Source: JAAYYY01 sp964579295 (GTDB lineage: Bacteria > Chloroflexota > Anaerolineae > Promineifilales > Promineifilaceae). From it: DNA of 64,000 nt. Both the position numbers and the translations under genes were made by a program. The DNA lies in NCBI GenBank assembly GCA_964579295.1, contig CAZOGK010000010.1, positions 49,710-113,709 of the forward strand, written 5' to 3'. The notes under the pieces are model-generated. The model did not search any database, was not told where the DNA came from, and saw only the letters and a program-made list of their open reading frames with translations. Positions 32,859 through 41,601 of this stretch are shown in pieces. The number at the start of each line of letters is the position of its first letter. Within the stretch, counting starts at the first letter, position 1.

Positions 32859-33365
32859 CTACCGCATCGCCTCTTCGTTGAGGCCCTGCTCGAGCAGGCC
32901 GCCCTCGGCGAGGTCGTCCAGCTTCTGGTCGGCCTCGTACTCCTGGTCAAGGATCTCGTTGAGCGTCTCGGCGGCCTCGGTGTAACCAAGCAGCCGGGCG
33001 TAGGCGCGCAGCCCGCCGTAGACGGCAATCTCGTAATGCTCGGCCTTTTGCGCCGAGAGGATGAGCGCGGCGTCGCGGGCCTTGGGCGTGCCCTCTTCGC
33101 GCGCGACCTCGCTGCCTTCCTCGATGATGCCCTGCATGCCCTTACAGACCTTATTGCCAGGATTCTCGTCAAGCTCGTCCAGGATGGCGCGCACCAGCTG
33201 GTGATGCTGTTTCGTCTCCTCAAGGTGGGACTCAAAGGCCCGGCGCAGCTCCGGTGTGCTCGCCGCCTGGGCCAGTTTCGGCAGCGCTTCTACCAGCTGC
33301 TTCTCGGCGCTGTACATATCTTTTAGCTCGGTCACGTAGAGGTGATAAAGTGCGTTTAGTTTCAT
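32859..33365 (-). CDS. DUF892 (YciE/YciF) ferritin-like protein
   Basis: This 168-residue four-helix bundle of the ferritin-like YciF family opens with LYHLYVTELKDMYSAEKQL. Each half carries Glu/His pairs (ESHLEETKQHH; QKAEHYEIAVYGGLRAYA) that can hold a di-iron site. The family is linked to stress and stationary phase; its chemistry is not settled. AAGGAG upstream of ATG 33365 sets the start, rejecting an 82-residue upstream extension that is not family-like. Confidence 0.9.
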   Translation of the reverse strand: MKLNALYHLYVTELKDMYSAEKQLVEALPKLAQAASTPELRRAFESHLEETKQHHQLVRAILDELDENPGNKVCKGMQGIIEEGSEVAREEGTPKARDAALILSAQKAEHYEIAVYGGLRAYARLLGYTEAAETLNEILDQEYEADQKLDDLAEGGLLEQGLNEEAMR

Positions 33366-33465
33366 AGTCGGCTCCTTCCTACTGTAGCTATTTTTGGCAA
33401 ATGTTCTCGCTACCGGATCATGCCGGTCGCACGTTTCATGATAGTGGGCGAGAGTCGGAAAATCC

Positions 33466-33506
33466 TGTATCCCGACACCAAGCGGGGATACAACTTCAGG
33501 TATATT
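33466..33506 (+). promoter_or_regulatory. Inverted repeat and -10 box upstream of the MFS gene
   Basis: TGTATCCC (33466-33473) and GGGATACA (33485-33492) are perfect 8-base arms around an 11-base centre. A TATATT box follows at 33501-33506. The repeat covers the -35 area and is a candidate repressor operator. No regulator gene is adjacent. Confidence 0.5.
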
Positions 33507-33585
33507 GGCCGCCCGGCCGCGGGTAGATGGCTCTGGCGCCACACTCACTTTCAGCCTGAGGAGATTTGGGATACCCTTCGGACCC

Positions 33586-34830
33586 ATGAGCAACGAAGCC
33601 AGCAACGGCAACCGGAGCCTGGGAGCGCGACTGCAGCGACTTTATCGCGATTATCCCCTGACATTCTGGTTCCTGCTGGGAGCCACCTTCATCGACCGCC
33701 TCGGCGGCGCCGTCCTTTTTCCCTTTTTCGCACTCTATGTCACCTCCAAGTTCGGCGTCGGCATGACCGAGGCGGGGCTCTTCTTCTCCGTGCTGGCTGT
33801 GTCGCGGGTCGCCGGCGGCGCACTCGGCGGCGCGCTGACCGACCGCTTTGGGCGGCGCACGATCCTGGTCATCGGCCTCGTCGGCAGCGGTCTGGCCAGC
33901 CTGGGCATTGGCCTGGTTGCCAGCTTCGCCCTACTTTTTGTCTTCGACCTTCTGGCCGGGCTGTTCGGCGGCATCGGCCGGCCGGCGCAGGAGGCCATGG
34001 TCGCCGATTTGTTACCCGAAGATAAGCGGGCCGAGGGTTTTTCCGTCCTGCGCGTCGCCAACAATGCGGCCATCGCCCTCGGGCCGGCTTTCGGCGGTTT
34101 CATTGCCGCCCGCTCCTATCTCGCCCTCTTTGTCATCGACGCCATCGCCAGCGTCATCACGGCGATACTCGTCCTCTGGCTGTTAAGCGAGACTCGCCCG
34201 CAGCCAGACGACGATGGCGTGGAGCTAAGCCTGCGCCAGACCGTGCGCGGCTATTCCGTTGTCTTCCGCGACGCCCGCTTCATGGGCTTCGTTCTGACGA
34301 TGGTGCTGCTGACCATGGGCTACACGCAGATTTTCAGCACGCTCTCGGTCTATTTGCGCGATGTCCATGGCGTACCCGAACAGCGTTACGGCTGGTTGGT
34401 CAGCGTCAATGCAGCCATGGTCGTGGCCCTGCAGTTTGCAGTCACACGCCAGGCGAGCCGTTTTCGGCCCCTGCGCCTGATGATGAGCGGTGCCCTCCTC
34501 TATGCCGTTGGGCTGGCAATCTTCGGCCTGACGGCCAGCTACGGCCTCTTTGTGCTCGCGATCGTCATTGCCACGCTGGGCGAGCTGCTCGTCCAGCCGA
34601 CGGCGCACGCCATGGTTGCTCGCTTCGCGCCGCGGACGATGCGCGGCCGCTATATGGCTATCTATGGCTTCACGTGGCCCCTGGCCCAGGGCGTCGGCCC
34701 GCTGGCGGCCGGGCTGGTGATGGACAACGCCGACCCACGTCTCGTCTGGTTCGCCGGCGCCCTGCTGGCCGTGGCGGCTGCTCTAGGCTTTTTGCGGTTG
34801 GCGAGCCAGGAAGAGTCGCCTGCCTCGTAA
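33586..34830 (+). CDS. Major facilitator superfamily transporter
   Basis: The 414-residue protein has about twelve hydrophobic segments. The MFS motif A is in the loop between helices 2 and 3 (GGALTDRFGRRTILV near 80), and motif C-like GPAFGGFIA lies near 165. The second-half repeat reads FRPLRLMMSGALLYAVG. It is most like DHA1-type drug or metabolite exporters. The substrate is unknown. The ATG at 33586 is followed by a polar start; the GAGGAG at 33560 is too far away to be decisive. The inverted repeat upstream suggests repressor control. Confidence 0.88.
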   Translation: MSNEASNGNRSLGARLQRLYRDYPLTFWFLLGATFIDRLGGAVLFPFFALYVTSKFGVGMTEAGLFFSVLAVSRVAGGALGGALTDRFGRRTILVIGLVGSGLASLGIGLVASFALLFVFDLLAGLFGGIGRPAQEAMVADLLPEDKRAEGFSVLRVANNAAIALGPAFGGFIAARSYLALFVIDAIASVITAILVLWLLSETRPQPDDDGVELSLRQTVRGYSVVFRDARFMGFVLTMVLLTMGYTQIFSTLSVYLRDVHGVPEQRYGWLVSVNAAMVVALQFAVTRQASRFRPLRLMMSGALLYAVGLAIFGLTASYGLFVLAIVIATLGELLVQPTAHAMVARFAPRTMRGRYMAIYGFTWPLAQGVGPLAAGLVMDNADPRLVWFAGALLAVAAALGFLRLASQEESPAS

Positions 34831-35076
34831 TTGCCGCAACCCTCGCTGCACATAATCACGCACGGGTCACGCCTTGCTGGCCGCAGCGTCAGAAATCCGT
34901 AGGCTTTCCGTCAGGAAAATCCATCTCTAGCCGGTAGAATGGGAGCGGCCCGGGGAACCCTCAGGGAAGAGGCAACCCACATTTGGCTGTGACATCGTGC
35001 TAGCGCGCGTCGCTGCCCGCTTGCTCTGATACAGAGCGCTCGCGGCGGCCGGCTGCCCGCAGGGAGTTCTACAAGG

Positions 35077-35823
35077 GTGAAACCACGCCTATTACGGAGC
35101 GAGGGAGTGGCGGCGTTGCTGATGCTGCTCTTGCTGTCGTTGTCTGTGCCGGCGCTGGCGACGACGCGCACGGGATCGGGTACGGGGGGCAAACCATTCC
35201 GGCTGCTGCATTCGTCCGGCGGAAGCTGCCCGGCTGGCCCGCGGCCGGCGCGCGCCCAGAATGCCATTCCCGGGCTGGAGGCAGTCTACCTCAACCAGCT
35301 TGCCCTCTCCGCCGAGGGCGACCGCCAGTGCGGCGTTGCCAGCGCGGCAATGGTTCTGGCCATGCGCGGCGCCGTACCCGCTACCTTTGAGGCGATGGCT
35401 GATACCGCCAACCAGCTCTGGCAATCCTATGCCAACCCCACGCACATCGCCCAGGTGGTGGACATGCTTGGCGATCACGGCGTGACGGTCCGCTCTGCCT
35501 GCCTCTCCGCCGACAGAGCCTGGGAACGGCTGACGGCGGCAGTCGACTGTGGCGCGCCGAGCATCGTCGTCAGCACTCGCCTCACCAGCAGCGGTTCGGG
35601 CCACTTTCTAGTGGCGGCCGGCTACAGCCAGCAGGATGGGCAGCGTCAGGTCATCGCCTTTGATCCCTATGGTCATTGGGCCGGCCCTGGCCTCGGCTAC
35701 CAGGTGAACGACGGGCAGCCCGACAGCCGCGCCGGTGAGCACGTCTCCTACGATTTCGACGCCATCTGGGGCTACGGCTCAGAGCGCTGCGCCGGGGGCT
35801 ATCTGCTCACCATCCAGCCCTGA
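35077..35823 (+). CDS. Secreted C39-like cysteine peptidase
   Basis: The 248-residue protein has a signal peptide (LMLLLLSLSVPALA). A low-complexity stretch precedes a papain-like C39_2 domain. QCGVASAAMVLAMRG near 87 holds the predicted catalytic Cys and its oxyanion Gln. GHFLVAAGY near 180 supplies the His and AFDPYGHW the acidic/polar partner. The target is unknown; no ABC exporter or bacteriocin precursor is adjacent, so it is probably a free secreted enzyme. The start is GTG. The 246 bases upstream hold a structured GC-rich leader. Confidence 0.75.
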   Translation: MKPRLLRSEGVAALLMLLLLSLSVPALATTRTGSGTGGKPFRLLHSSGGSCPAGPRPARAQNAIPGLEAVYLNQLALSAEGDRQCGVASAAMVLAMRGAVPATFEAMADTANQLWQSYANPTHIAQVVDMLGDHGVTVRSACLSADRAWERLTAAVDCGAPSIVVSTRLTSSGSGHFLVAAGYSQQDGQRQVIAFDPYGHWAGPGLGYQVNDGQPDSRAGEHVSYDFDAIWGYGSERCAGGYLLTIQP

Positions 35824-35841
35824 TTGCGGCATACGCCGCCG

Positions 35842-37755
35842 TCAGGGCGCCAGAGCCGCCAATCTCTCCTCCAGTTCGCGTTCCAGGGCGGCACGCCGTT
35901 CCTTGGCTGCAGCCTCCGTGGCCTGCAGGGCCTCCAGCTGCTGCTCGCTGCGCTGCAGACGCTCCACAAAGTCACTGCGCAGCGCGCCCTCCTTCCCGGC
36001 GGCGCCCAGCGCCTGCAAATTCTGCCGGATCTGTTCCTGGGAAGCATAGAGCTGCTGCCGCTGCTGCTCAATCTTCTGCAGCTCAGCCTCCACCTCCTGG
36101 TGCTGCTCCGCGAGTCGCAGCAGGGTTACCAGCGTGTCGTGTATCTCCTGGTCCAGCAGGCCGGCCTGCAGGTACCGGCTCAGCTGCTGGTAAGACTGCT
36201 GCTCAATCGTCTCGCGCCGGCTGATGAGCTGCCGCTCCTGCACGCGCAGCACGGCTTCCTGCTGTGGCGGCGCGTCCAGCGCAAAACGCCACTGCTCCGG
36301 CGTCGTCTCCACCGGCTGCTGCGAATCGAACAGTTTATAATTGCCCTGCCGCGGGTGCTCGATCAGGATGCGCTTTGGCTCCGCCGTCTTATTCACGACT
36401 GAATAGTCGCGCTGGCGAATATCCCACTGTTCGACGACCAGATAGGCATCCTGGAAATAGACCGACCGTATCTCGTTGCGGTGGTTTACCTCCTCGCGGA
36501 CGCGCACGTTTAGCTCCACGGCATAGGGTACGTAAAACTCGGCCCCGGCCGCTGTATAGGGCAGGATCGCCTCCCCGGCATAGCCGTCGCCGGCAATCAC
36601 GGTGACCGGCCCGCGCTCCAGCGTCAGCTCACTTGTGTTGTGCAGCCGCAGCACGGCAACCGGGTGCGCCGGCATCTGCCGGCTGTTGTAGAGCAGCTCG
36701 CGCTTCCCGGGCAGGTCGGCGGCAATGATCGGCGCCAGGGCCGATTGGCCACGGCCCACGGTAACCGGCGTACCGATACGATACTGGAACTGCTCGCCCC
36801 GCGCCTCGCCGGTTGTGGTAACCAGGGCCGCCCCGCGCAGCTCTGCCCGCATATCCATCGGCGCGGCTTCCGCGGCTGGCATGGCGAAGGCCTGGGCGGG
36901 CGCGGCTTCCAGCGTGCGCTTCTGCAGCGGCGCGTCGAAGGCGACGGGGCCGGGGGCCACGCGCGCTTCCTCAGCTACCTCCGGGCGCTCCGGCGTAAAC
37001 GGTGTGTGCAGGTCATAGACAAAGGAGATGGGCATCCCGGCCACCAATGTCAGCTCAATGCCTTCCAGATCCTCCTCCAGCTGGTTGTCGAAGATGCCCC
37101 AGGCCAGCAGCAGGAACTCGCTCTCGTCATCGTCGCCGGCGCCGCCCACGAGCCGGTAGCTAACGCGCCAGGTCGGCGCCGGCGCCACGTAGCTCACCAG
37201 CAGATCGTGCTCGCCCGGCGACAGCCGTACCGTTACCTGGCGGTAATCGTCCTGGGCCATCGCCGTATCGAGGAAGAAGTGCAGGTCGCGCGCCGCGTTC
37301 TCGTCGCGGACGCGCACTCCCAGCACGCGGCCCAGCGGAAAGGCAAGCGCCTGCTCGCCGTCGTTCTCCAGCAGCGAGACGAGCGCCGTAGCCAGCGGCT
37401 GCTCGTCCAGCTCGTCGATACCCAGCAGCCGGCCCTCGTGGCGCTCCTCCTGGTCCAGCAGCAGCGTCACCTGGCGCCCGCGCAGGCTGGTCAGCAGGTC
37501 GCGCAGGCTTGATCCCTGGCGCAGCCGGATACTGTTGCCGGCCAGCCGCTCCTCTCGGCTCTGTGGCGTCGGATAGTCGATGCCCAGCACCTGCCCCTCC
37601 CCCTGGTCGATCACCGTCAGACTCTTGAGCAGATCATTCATCTGTGACTCGTGAAACGTCAGAGAAAGCTGCTCGCCGCTAACCGGCCCGCGGCGCTCGA
37701 AATAGCCAACCCCATGTTTGTACAGCGTCATGCGCGAGAGCGGTAGATTGGTCAC
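35842..37755 (-). CDS. DUF4139-family protein
   Basis: The 637-residue protein begins MTLYKHGVGYFERRG after eight residues and contains the beta-rich DUF4139 region (VSYVAPAPTWRVSYRLVG near 185, then ELTLVAGMPISFVYDLHTPF). The last 100 residues are a Gln/Glu-rich coiled coil (EAELQKIEQQRQQL). No signal peptide is seen, so it is probably cytoplasmic. Function is unknown. The GTG at 37755 is fixed by AGGAGG five bases upstream, 21 codons inside the longest frame. The terminal coiled coil suggests oligomerisation. Confidence 0.75.
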   Translation of the reverse strand: MTNLPLSRMTLYKHGVGYFERRGPVSGEQLSLTFHESQMNDLLKSLTVIDQGEGQVLGIDYPTPQSREERLAGNSIRLRQGSSLRDLLTSLRGRQVTLLLDQEERHEGRLLGIDELDEQPLATALVSLLENDGEQALAFPLGRVLGVRVRDENAARDLHFFLDTAMAQDDYRQVTVRLSPGEHDLLVSYVAPAPTWRVSYRLVGGAGDDDESEFLLLAWGIFDNQLEEDLEGIELTLVAGMPISFVYDLHTPFTPERPEVAEEARVAPGPVAFDAPLQKRTLEAAPAQAFAMPAAEAAPMDMRAELRGAALVTTTGEARGEQFQYRIGTPVTVGRGQSALAPIIAADLPGKRELLYNSRQMPAHPVAVLRLHNTSELTLERGPVTVIAGDGYAGEAILPYTAAGAEFYVPYAVELNVRVREEVNHRNEIRSVYFQDAYLVVEQWDIRQRDYSVVNKTAEPKRILIEHPRQGNYKLFDSQQPVETTPEQWRFALDAPPQQEAVLRVQERQLISRRETIEQQSYQQLSRYLQAGLLDQEIHDTLVTLLRLAEQHQEVEAELQKIEQQRQQLYASQEQIRQNLQALGAAGKEGALRSDFVERLQRSEQQLEALQATEAAAKERRAALERELEERLAALAP

Positions 37756-37857
37756 GATTACCTCCTGAACCAGATTCAGCCGAAGTTGCTTGCGTCGACA
37801 GCTGACAGGTCTTTGCAAGCTGTCAGCTGTTCCGTGGGAGAACTATTCTCGAGTTAA

Positions 37858-40407
37858 TCAGCGCTCGTCGCTGAGCCCCGGCAGGTGCGCGCCAACGCTA
37901 CCTGCGCCCGCCTGGATCGCATGCTCGTACTGGCTGACCAGCTCGCGCCGCAGCACCTTGCCGATCAGGCTGCGCGGAAACTCCTTGACAAAGATCACCA
38001 GTCGTGGCGCCTGCTGCGGCGGCAAGCGGCGGCGGGCAAAGGCGATGATCGCGTCAGCCGGCACCTGCGCCCCTTCCTTTAGCTGGACGAAGGCGACCGG
38101 CCGGTTCGCGACGGCAATGACCACCACTTCACGCACTTCGGGGATCTCATAGATGACCTCTTCAATATCGCGCGGGAAAGCCAGGCTGGCGTCGTCCGCC
38201 TGCCAGGTGTCCTGGCGCCGGCTGATGATCTGGAAATAGCCCTCGGCGTCCATGCGCGCAATATCGTTGGTGCGCAACCAGCCGTCGGCGTCGAGCGCGG
38301 CGCGCGTCGCCTTTTCGTTACGCCAGTAGCCGACCATCACCTGCGGGCCACGCACCTGCAGCTCGCCAAACTGCCCGGCCGGCACCAGCAGTGGAATCCC
38401 CGTGCGCAGGTCGACAATGCGCGCTTCCGTGTTCGGCAGCGGCAGCCCAATCGAGCCTACGCGGTCTTGCCCGAAAATCGGGTTGACGTGCGTCACCGGG
38501 CTGGCCTCGCTCAACCCATACCCTTCCACCAACCGCCCCTTGGTCAGCCGCTCGAACGCCTCTTCCACCTCGATGGGCAGCGGCGCCGCGCCGCTGATAC
38601 ACGCCTGGATCGACTGGATGTCGAAGCGACGGACGCCGGAGAAGTTGTTGATGGCCACGTACATCGATGGCACGCCGGGAAACAGCGACGGCCGGTAGCG
38701 CCGGATATGTTCCAGCACGACGCGCGTATCAAATTCCGCTATCATGATCATCGCCGCGCCAATGGCGATGGGCAGATTCATCGCCGTGGTCATGCCATAG
38801 GCATGGTTAAACGGCACGACCGATAGTACCCGCTCTTCCCCATCGCGCAGCGTCGGCATCCAGACGCGCGTCTGCAAAGCGTTCGCCACCAGGTTGGCAT
38901 GGCTCAGCATAATGCCCTGGGGGCGGTCTGTCGTGCCCCCCGTGTACTGGATGACGGCCAGGTCATTGGCGGCGGCGCTCACGGCCGGCGGGGCGATGGA
39001 GTGGCTGCGCAACAGTGACCGCCAGCGATAATCCTGCTCGCCCAGCTTGTGCCGCCGCTGGCGCTGCCGCCAGCGGCGGCGCCACGGCACAAAGAGATAC
39101 TGCAGCGGCCGGTAGTAAGGCGCATAGTCGTCTACGTGGGCGTAGACGACGTGACGGATAGCCGTCTGCGCACGGATAACCATAGCCGCTTCCTGGAAAT
39201 CGGTTAGCGTCACCAGCAGCTCGGCGCCCGAATCCTGCGCCTGGCGGACCATTTCCTCGGGCGCGGCCAGGGGGTTGCTCATGACGACCACGGCGCCGTA
39301 GCGCAGGGCGCCGTAGTAGGCCATCGCTAGCTGGGGCACGTTGGGCAGCAGCAGCATTACCCGCGCGCCCCGGGCCACGCCCAGCGTCTGTAGGGCGTTG
39401 GCGAAACGGTTCACCTGATTGTTGAAGAAGCGGTAGGAGAGCGCGCGCCCCTCATAAAAGATGGCCGGCCGGTAGCGGAACTTGCGCACGGCGCGGTCCA
39501 GCAGGCGCGTCAGCGGCACGCGCGGTATATCGATGGTGTGCGGCACGCCCGATTCGTAATGCACGAGCCAGGGACGCTGGGCCATCAACGTGGCGCGCGG
39601 CTCCCACTCGTCTTGCCCACTGCGCCAGCGCGAGTGGCGCGCCGTTGCGTTGTCGGCGTCGATAAATCGCTCGATAGCGCGATTGACGGCGTCGCGGCGC
39701 TCAATCATGACCATATGACCGGACGCGCCCACGTTGATGTCTTCGGCGTGGGGAATGACCTCGGCTACGCGGGCGAATGCTGCCTGGGGAAAGACAAGAT
39801 CGCGCGCGCCGCGGATGACCATGACCGGCGCTTCCAGCCTGGCGAACTTGTCCCAGCCGCGCCAGGCATTAAGCGCCGCGTGGTAAAGGCGCTTGAGGGG
39901 AATGACGCCCGCGTTGACAAAGCCGGAAATAAGCGGCTGCACGAGCGAGCGCAGCAACGGATCTGGCAGCTGGGCAGCTAACCGATAAAACCAAAAGAGG
40001 CGAAACTCGGCGGCAGTGGCAATCAAGACCAGCCGGCTGACCCGCTCCGGGTGGCGCAGCGCGTACTCCACGGCCACCGCGCCGCCAAAGGAATGGCCGA
40101 CGATCACCAGCGGCTGGTCCACGCCACGCGCCGCCAGCACGGCTTCCAGGTCGTCGAGCAGATTCTCCATTTCGTAACCGTTCCTGGCCCGGCTGGAGCC
40201 GCCATGACCGCGCATGTCAGGCGCAATCACCCGGTTGCGCTCGGCGAAAGCTTCTATCTGGTAGCGCCACTGCGCGCCGTTACCGCCAAAGCCGTGCAGG
40301 AAGAGTAGCGTATGTTCAGGGGCTTCCGGCGCGATCTCAATCAGGCTGATCGTTACGTCCGGTTCGACGTCTACCTCTTCCCGGTAAAGCTCAAGACCCA
40401 GCTGCAT
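37858..40407 (-). CDS. Alpha/beta-hydrolase fused to an AMP-dependent acyl-CoA ligase
   Basis: This 849-residue two-domain enzyme has a hydrolase at residues 1-260, with nucleophile motif VGHSFGG near 103, a LARL..P.MVIRG acid region and His in GASGHMVM near 235. A ligase follows, with P-loop YTGGTTDRPQG near 500, GYGLSEASPVTH, WLRTNDIARMD and the C-terminal SLIGKVLRREL, whose Lys is the likely catalytic one. In the P-loop Gln replaces the usual Lys. It probably releases an acyl acid and then activates it to acyl-CoA. It begins three bases after trmB. Confidence 0.88.
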   Translation of the reverse strand: MQLGLELYREEVDVEPDVTISLIEIAPEAPEHTLLFLHGFGGNGAQWRYQIEAFAERNRVIAPDMRGHGGSSRARNGYEMENLLDDLEAVLAARGVDQPLVIVGHSFGGAVAVEYALRHPERVSRLVLIATAAEFRLFWFYRLAAQLPDPLLRSLVQPLISGFVNAGVIPLKRLYHAALNAWRGWDKFARLEAPVMVIRGARDLVFPQAAFARVAEVIPHAEDINVGASGHMVMIERRDAVNRAIERFIDADNATARHSRWRSGQDEWEPRATLMAQRPWLVHYESGVPHTIDIPRVPLTRLLDRAVRKFRYRPAIFYEGRALSYRFFNNQVNRFANALQTLGVARGARVMLLLPNVPQLAMAYYGALRYGAVVVMSNPLAAPEEMVRQAQDSGAELLVTLTDFQEAAMVIRAQTAIRHVVYAHVDDYAPYYRPLQYLFVPWRRRWRQRQRRHKLGEQDYRWRSLLRSHSIAPPAVSAAANDLAVIQYTGGTTDRPQGIMLSHANLVANALQTRVWMPTLRDGEERVLSVVPFNHAYGMTTAMNLPIAIGAAMIMIAEFDTRVVLEHIRRYRPSLFPGVPSMYVAINNFSGVRRFDIQSIQACISGAAPLPIEVEEAFERLTKGRLVEGYGLSEASPVTHVNPIFGQDRVGSIGLPLPNTEARIVDLRTGIPLLVPAGQFGELQVRGPQVMVGYWRNEKATRAALDADGWLRTNDIARMDAEGYFQIISRRQDTWQADDASLAFPRDIEEVIYEIPEVREVVVIAVANRPVAFVQLKEGAQVPADAIIAFARRRLPPQQAPRLVIFVKEFPRSLIGKVLRRELVSQYEHAIQAGAGSVGAHLPGLSDER

Positions 40408-40410
40408 CGA

Positions 40411-41442
40411 TTACGGGATCAGGCCGGCTGGTACGTTGCTGCGCAGCAACGCCATCTCAGGATGCAGCGCGAGCAGCCATCGCGTCAGGTAGCCAACGGC
40501 GGCCTGCACGCCCGGCGTGGCGCGCGGAAAGCCGAGGTCGTGCAGCCCGACGATGATTTCGCCGGCAGCTTCACCGGCCGGCCCGCCGCGAGGGCGGATA
40601 GAAAGGGCTACCCGCTGCGCCACCGGCTCTTCTTCGACGTGTGTGTCTACCAGCAGGAGGCGCTCGCCAGTGGCCTGGAACAGCCCGATAAAGCGCACAA
40701 TGTGGCCCTCGCCTTCATAGGTCGCGGCCTGAAAGGCAGTGGCTATCGCCCCCGGCGCGAGCGGCGAGCGCAGAACAGCATGCGGCATGGGCAATTCCTC
40801 CGGAAGGGCAAAGGATGGCGGCGCGGCCTGTTCGTTGCGCCGCCAGTGGAAATAATAGCAGCGTCGCCCCTCGGCCAGCGCCTTCTGCTCGTACTTGGTG
40901 CGGACGCTGCCTGTTCTGCTGGCAACGGCAGCGACAGGGTGCCGGCTGTCAAAGTAGGGTGAATCGCCCAGCAGCGACGCAATCACGGCGGCGTAGTCAG
41001 CATGATCGGTGGCGATATCCAGCAGCCCTCCTGCGGCGAGCCGCGTCGCCAGCAGCTCCAGGAAGCTGGCGCTGAACAGACGACGGTGGTGATGCGCTGC
41101 CTTCGGCCACGGGTCAGGAAAGTTAACGAATACCTCGTGGAGGCTGGCGGGCGCGCAATTACTCCAGAGAAATTGCCGGGCCAGGCCGTAGACGAGACGC
41201 AGGTTGTGCAGGCCCCGCGCCGAGGCCCGCTGCGCAGCCCGCCGCAGCGCCGGCTGCGAAATCTCCAGTCCCAGGATGTTCGCCTGCGGGCGGGCCCTCG
41301 CCAGCTCGACCAGAAACTGCCCATTGCCAAAGCCAATCTCCAGCAGCAGCGGGGCCTCGCGGCCGAATAGCGACGGCCAGGAGACCGGCCACGGCAGGCG
41401 CCGGCTGTCTAGAATCTGGGGAGCAAGGGCCACGTCGATCAT
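40411..41442 (-). CDS. trmB: tRNA (guanine46-N7)-methyltransferase with C-terminal extension
   Basis: TrmB makes m7G46 in tRNA. The SAM site is LLEIGFGNGQFLVELA near 32, the acidic loop is FVNFPDPWPK near 108, and RTKYEQKALAEGR is near 188. These cover about 205 residues, the usual length. A further 138-residue domain of unknown function (TYEGEGHIVRFIGLFQATGE) follows, with no recognised motif. ATG 41442 is chosen; a longer frame into the antisense of the exporter gene is spurious. Its stop lies three bases from the ligase fusion, so the two share a transcript. Confidence 0.88.
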   Translation of the reverse strand: MIDVALAPQILDSRRLPWPVSWPSLFGREAPLLLEIGFGNGQFLVELARARPQANILGLEISQPALRRAAQRASARGLHNLRLVYGLARQFLWSNCAPASLHEVFVNFPDPWPKAAHHHRRLFSASFLELLATRLAAGGLLDIATDHADYAAVIASLLGDSPYFDSRHPVAAVASRTGSVRTKYEQKALAEGRRCYYFHWRRNEQAAPPSFALPEELPMPHAVLRSPLAPGAIATAFQAATYEGEGHIVRFIGLFQATGERLLLVDTHVEEEPVAQRVALSIRPRGGPAGEAAGEIIVGLHDLGFPRATPGVQAAVGYLTRWLLALHPEMALLRSNVPAGLIP

Positions 41443-41601
41443 TGTCTGCCGAGAGATTATAGGAGGTGAGCAGTGGTGGGCAAGTGCAGGCCAGAGTGCG
41501 GCCAGGGGCAGATACGTCGCCAGCAGGTCGGCTCCGTCCATGTGGCAATCGTCTGCGCCGGTGGTATCCTTTGGCCCGGTAGTCAGCAACCGGAGGATGA
41601 C

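Noticed and set aside
34930..35076. Definite c-di-AMP riboswitch
   Set aside because: Only the CGGGGAACC element fits; the other conserved segments are not found, so it is kept only as a weak finding.
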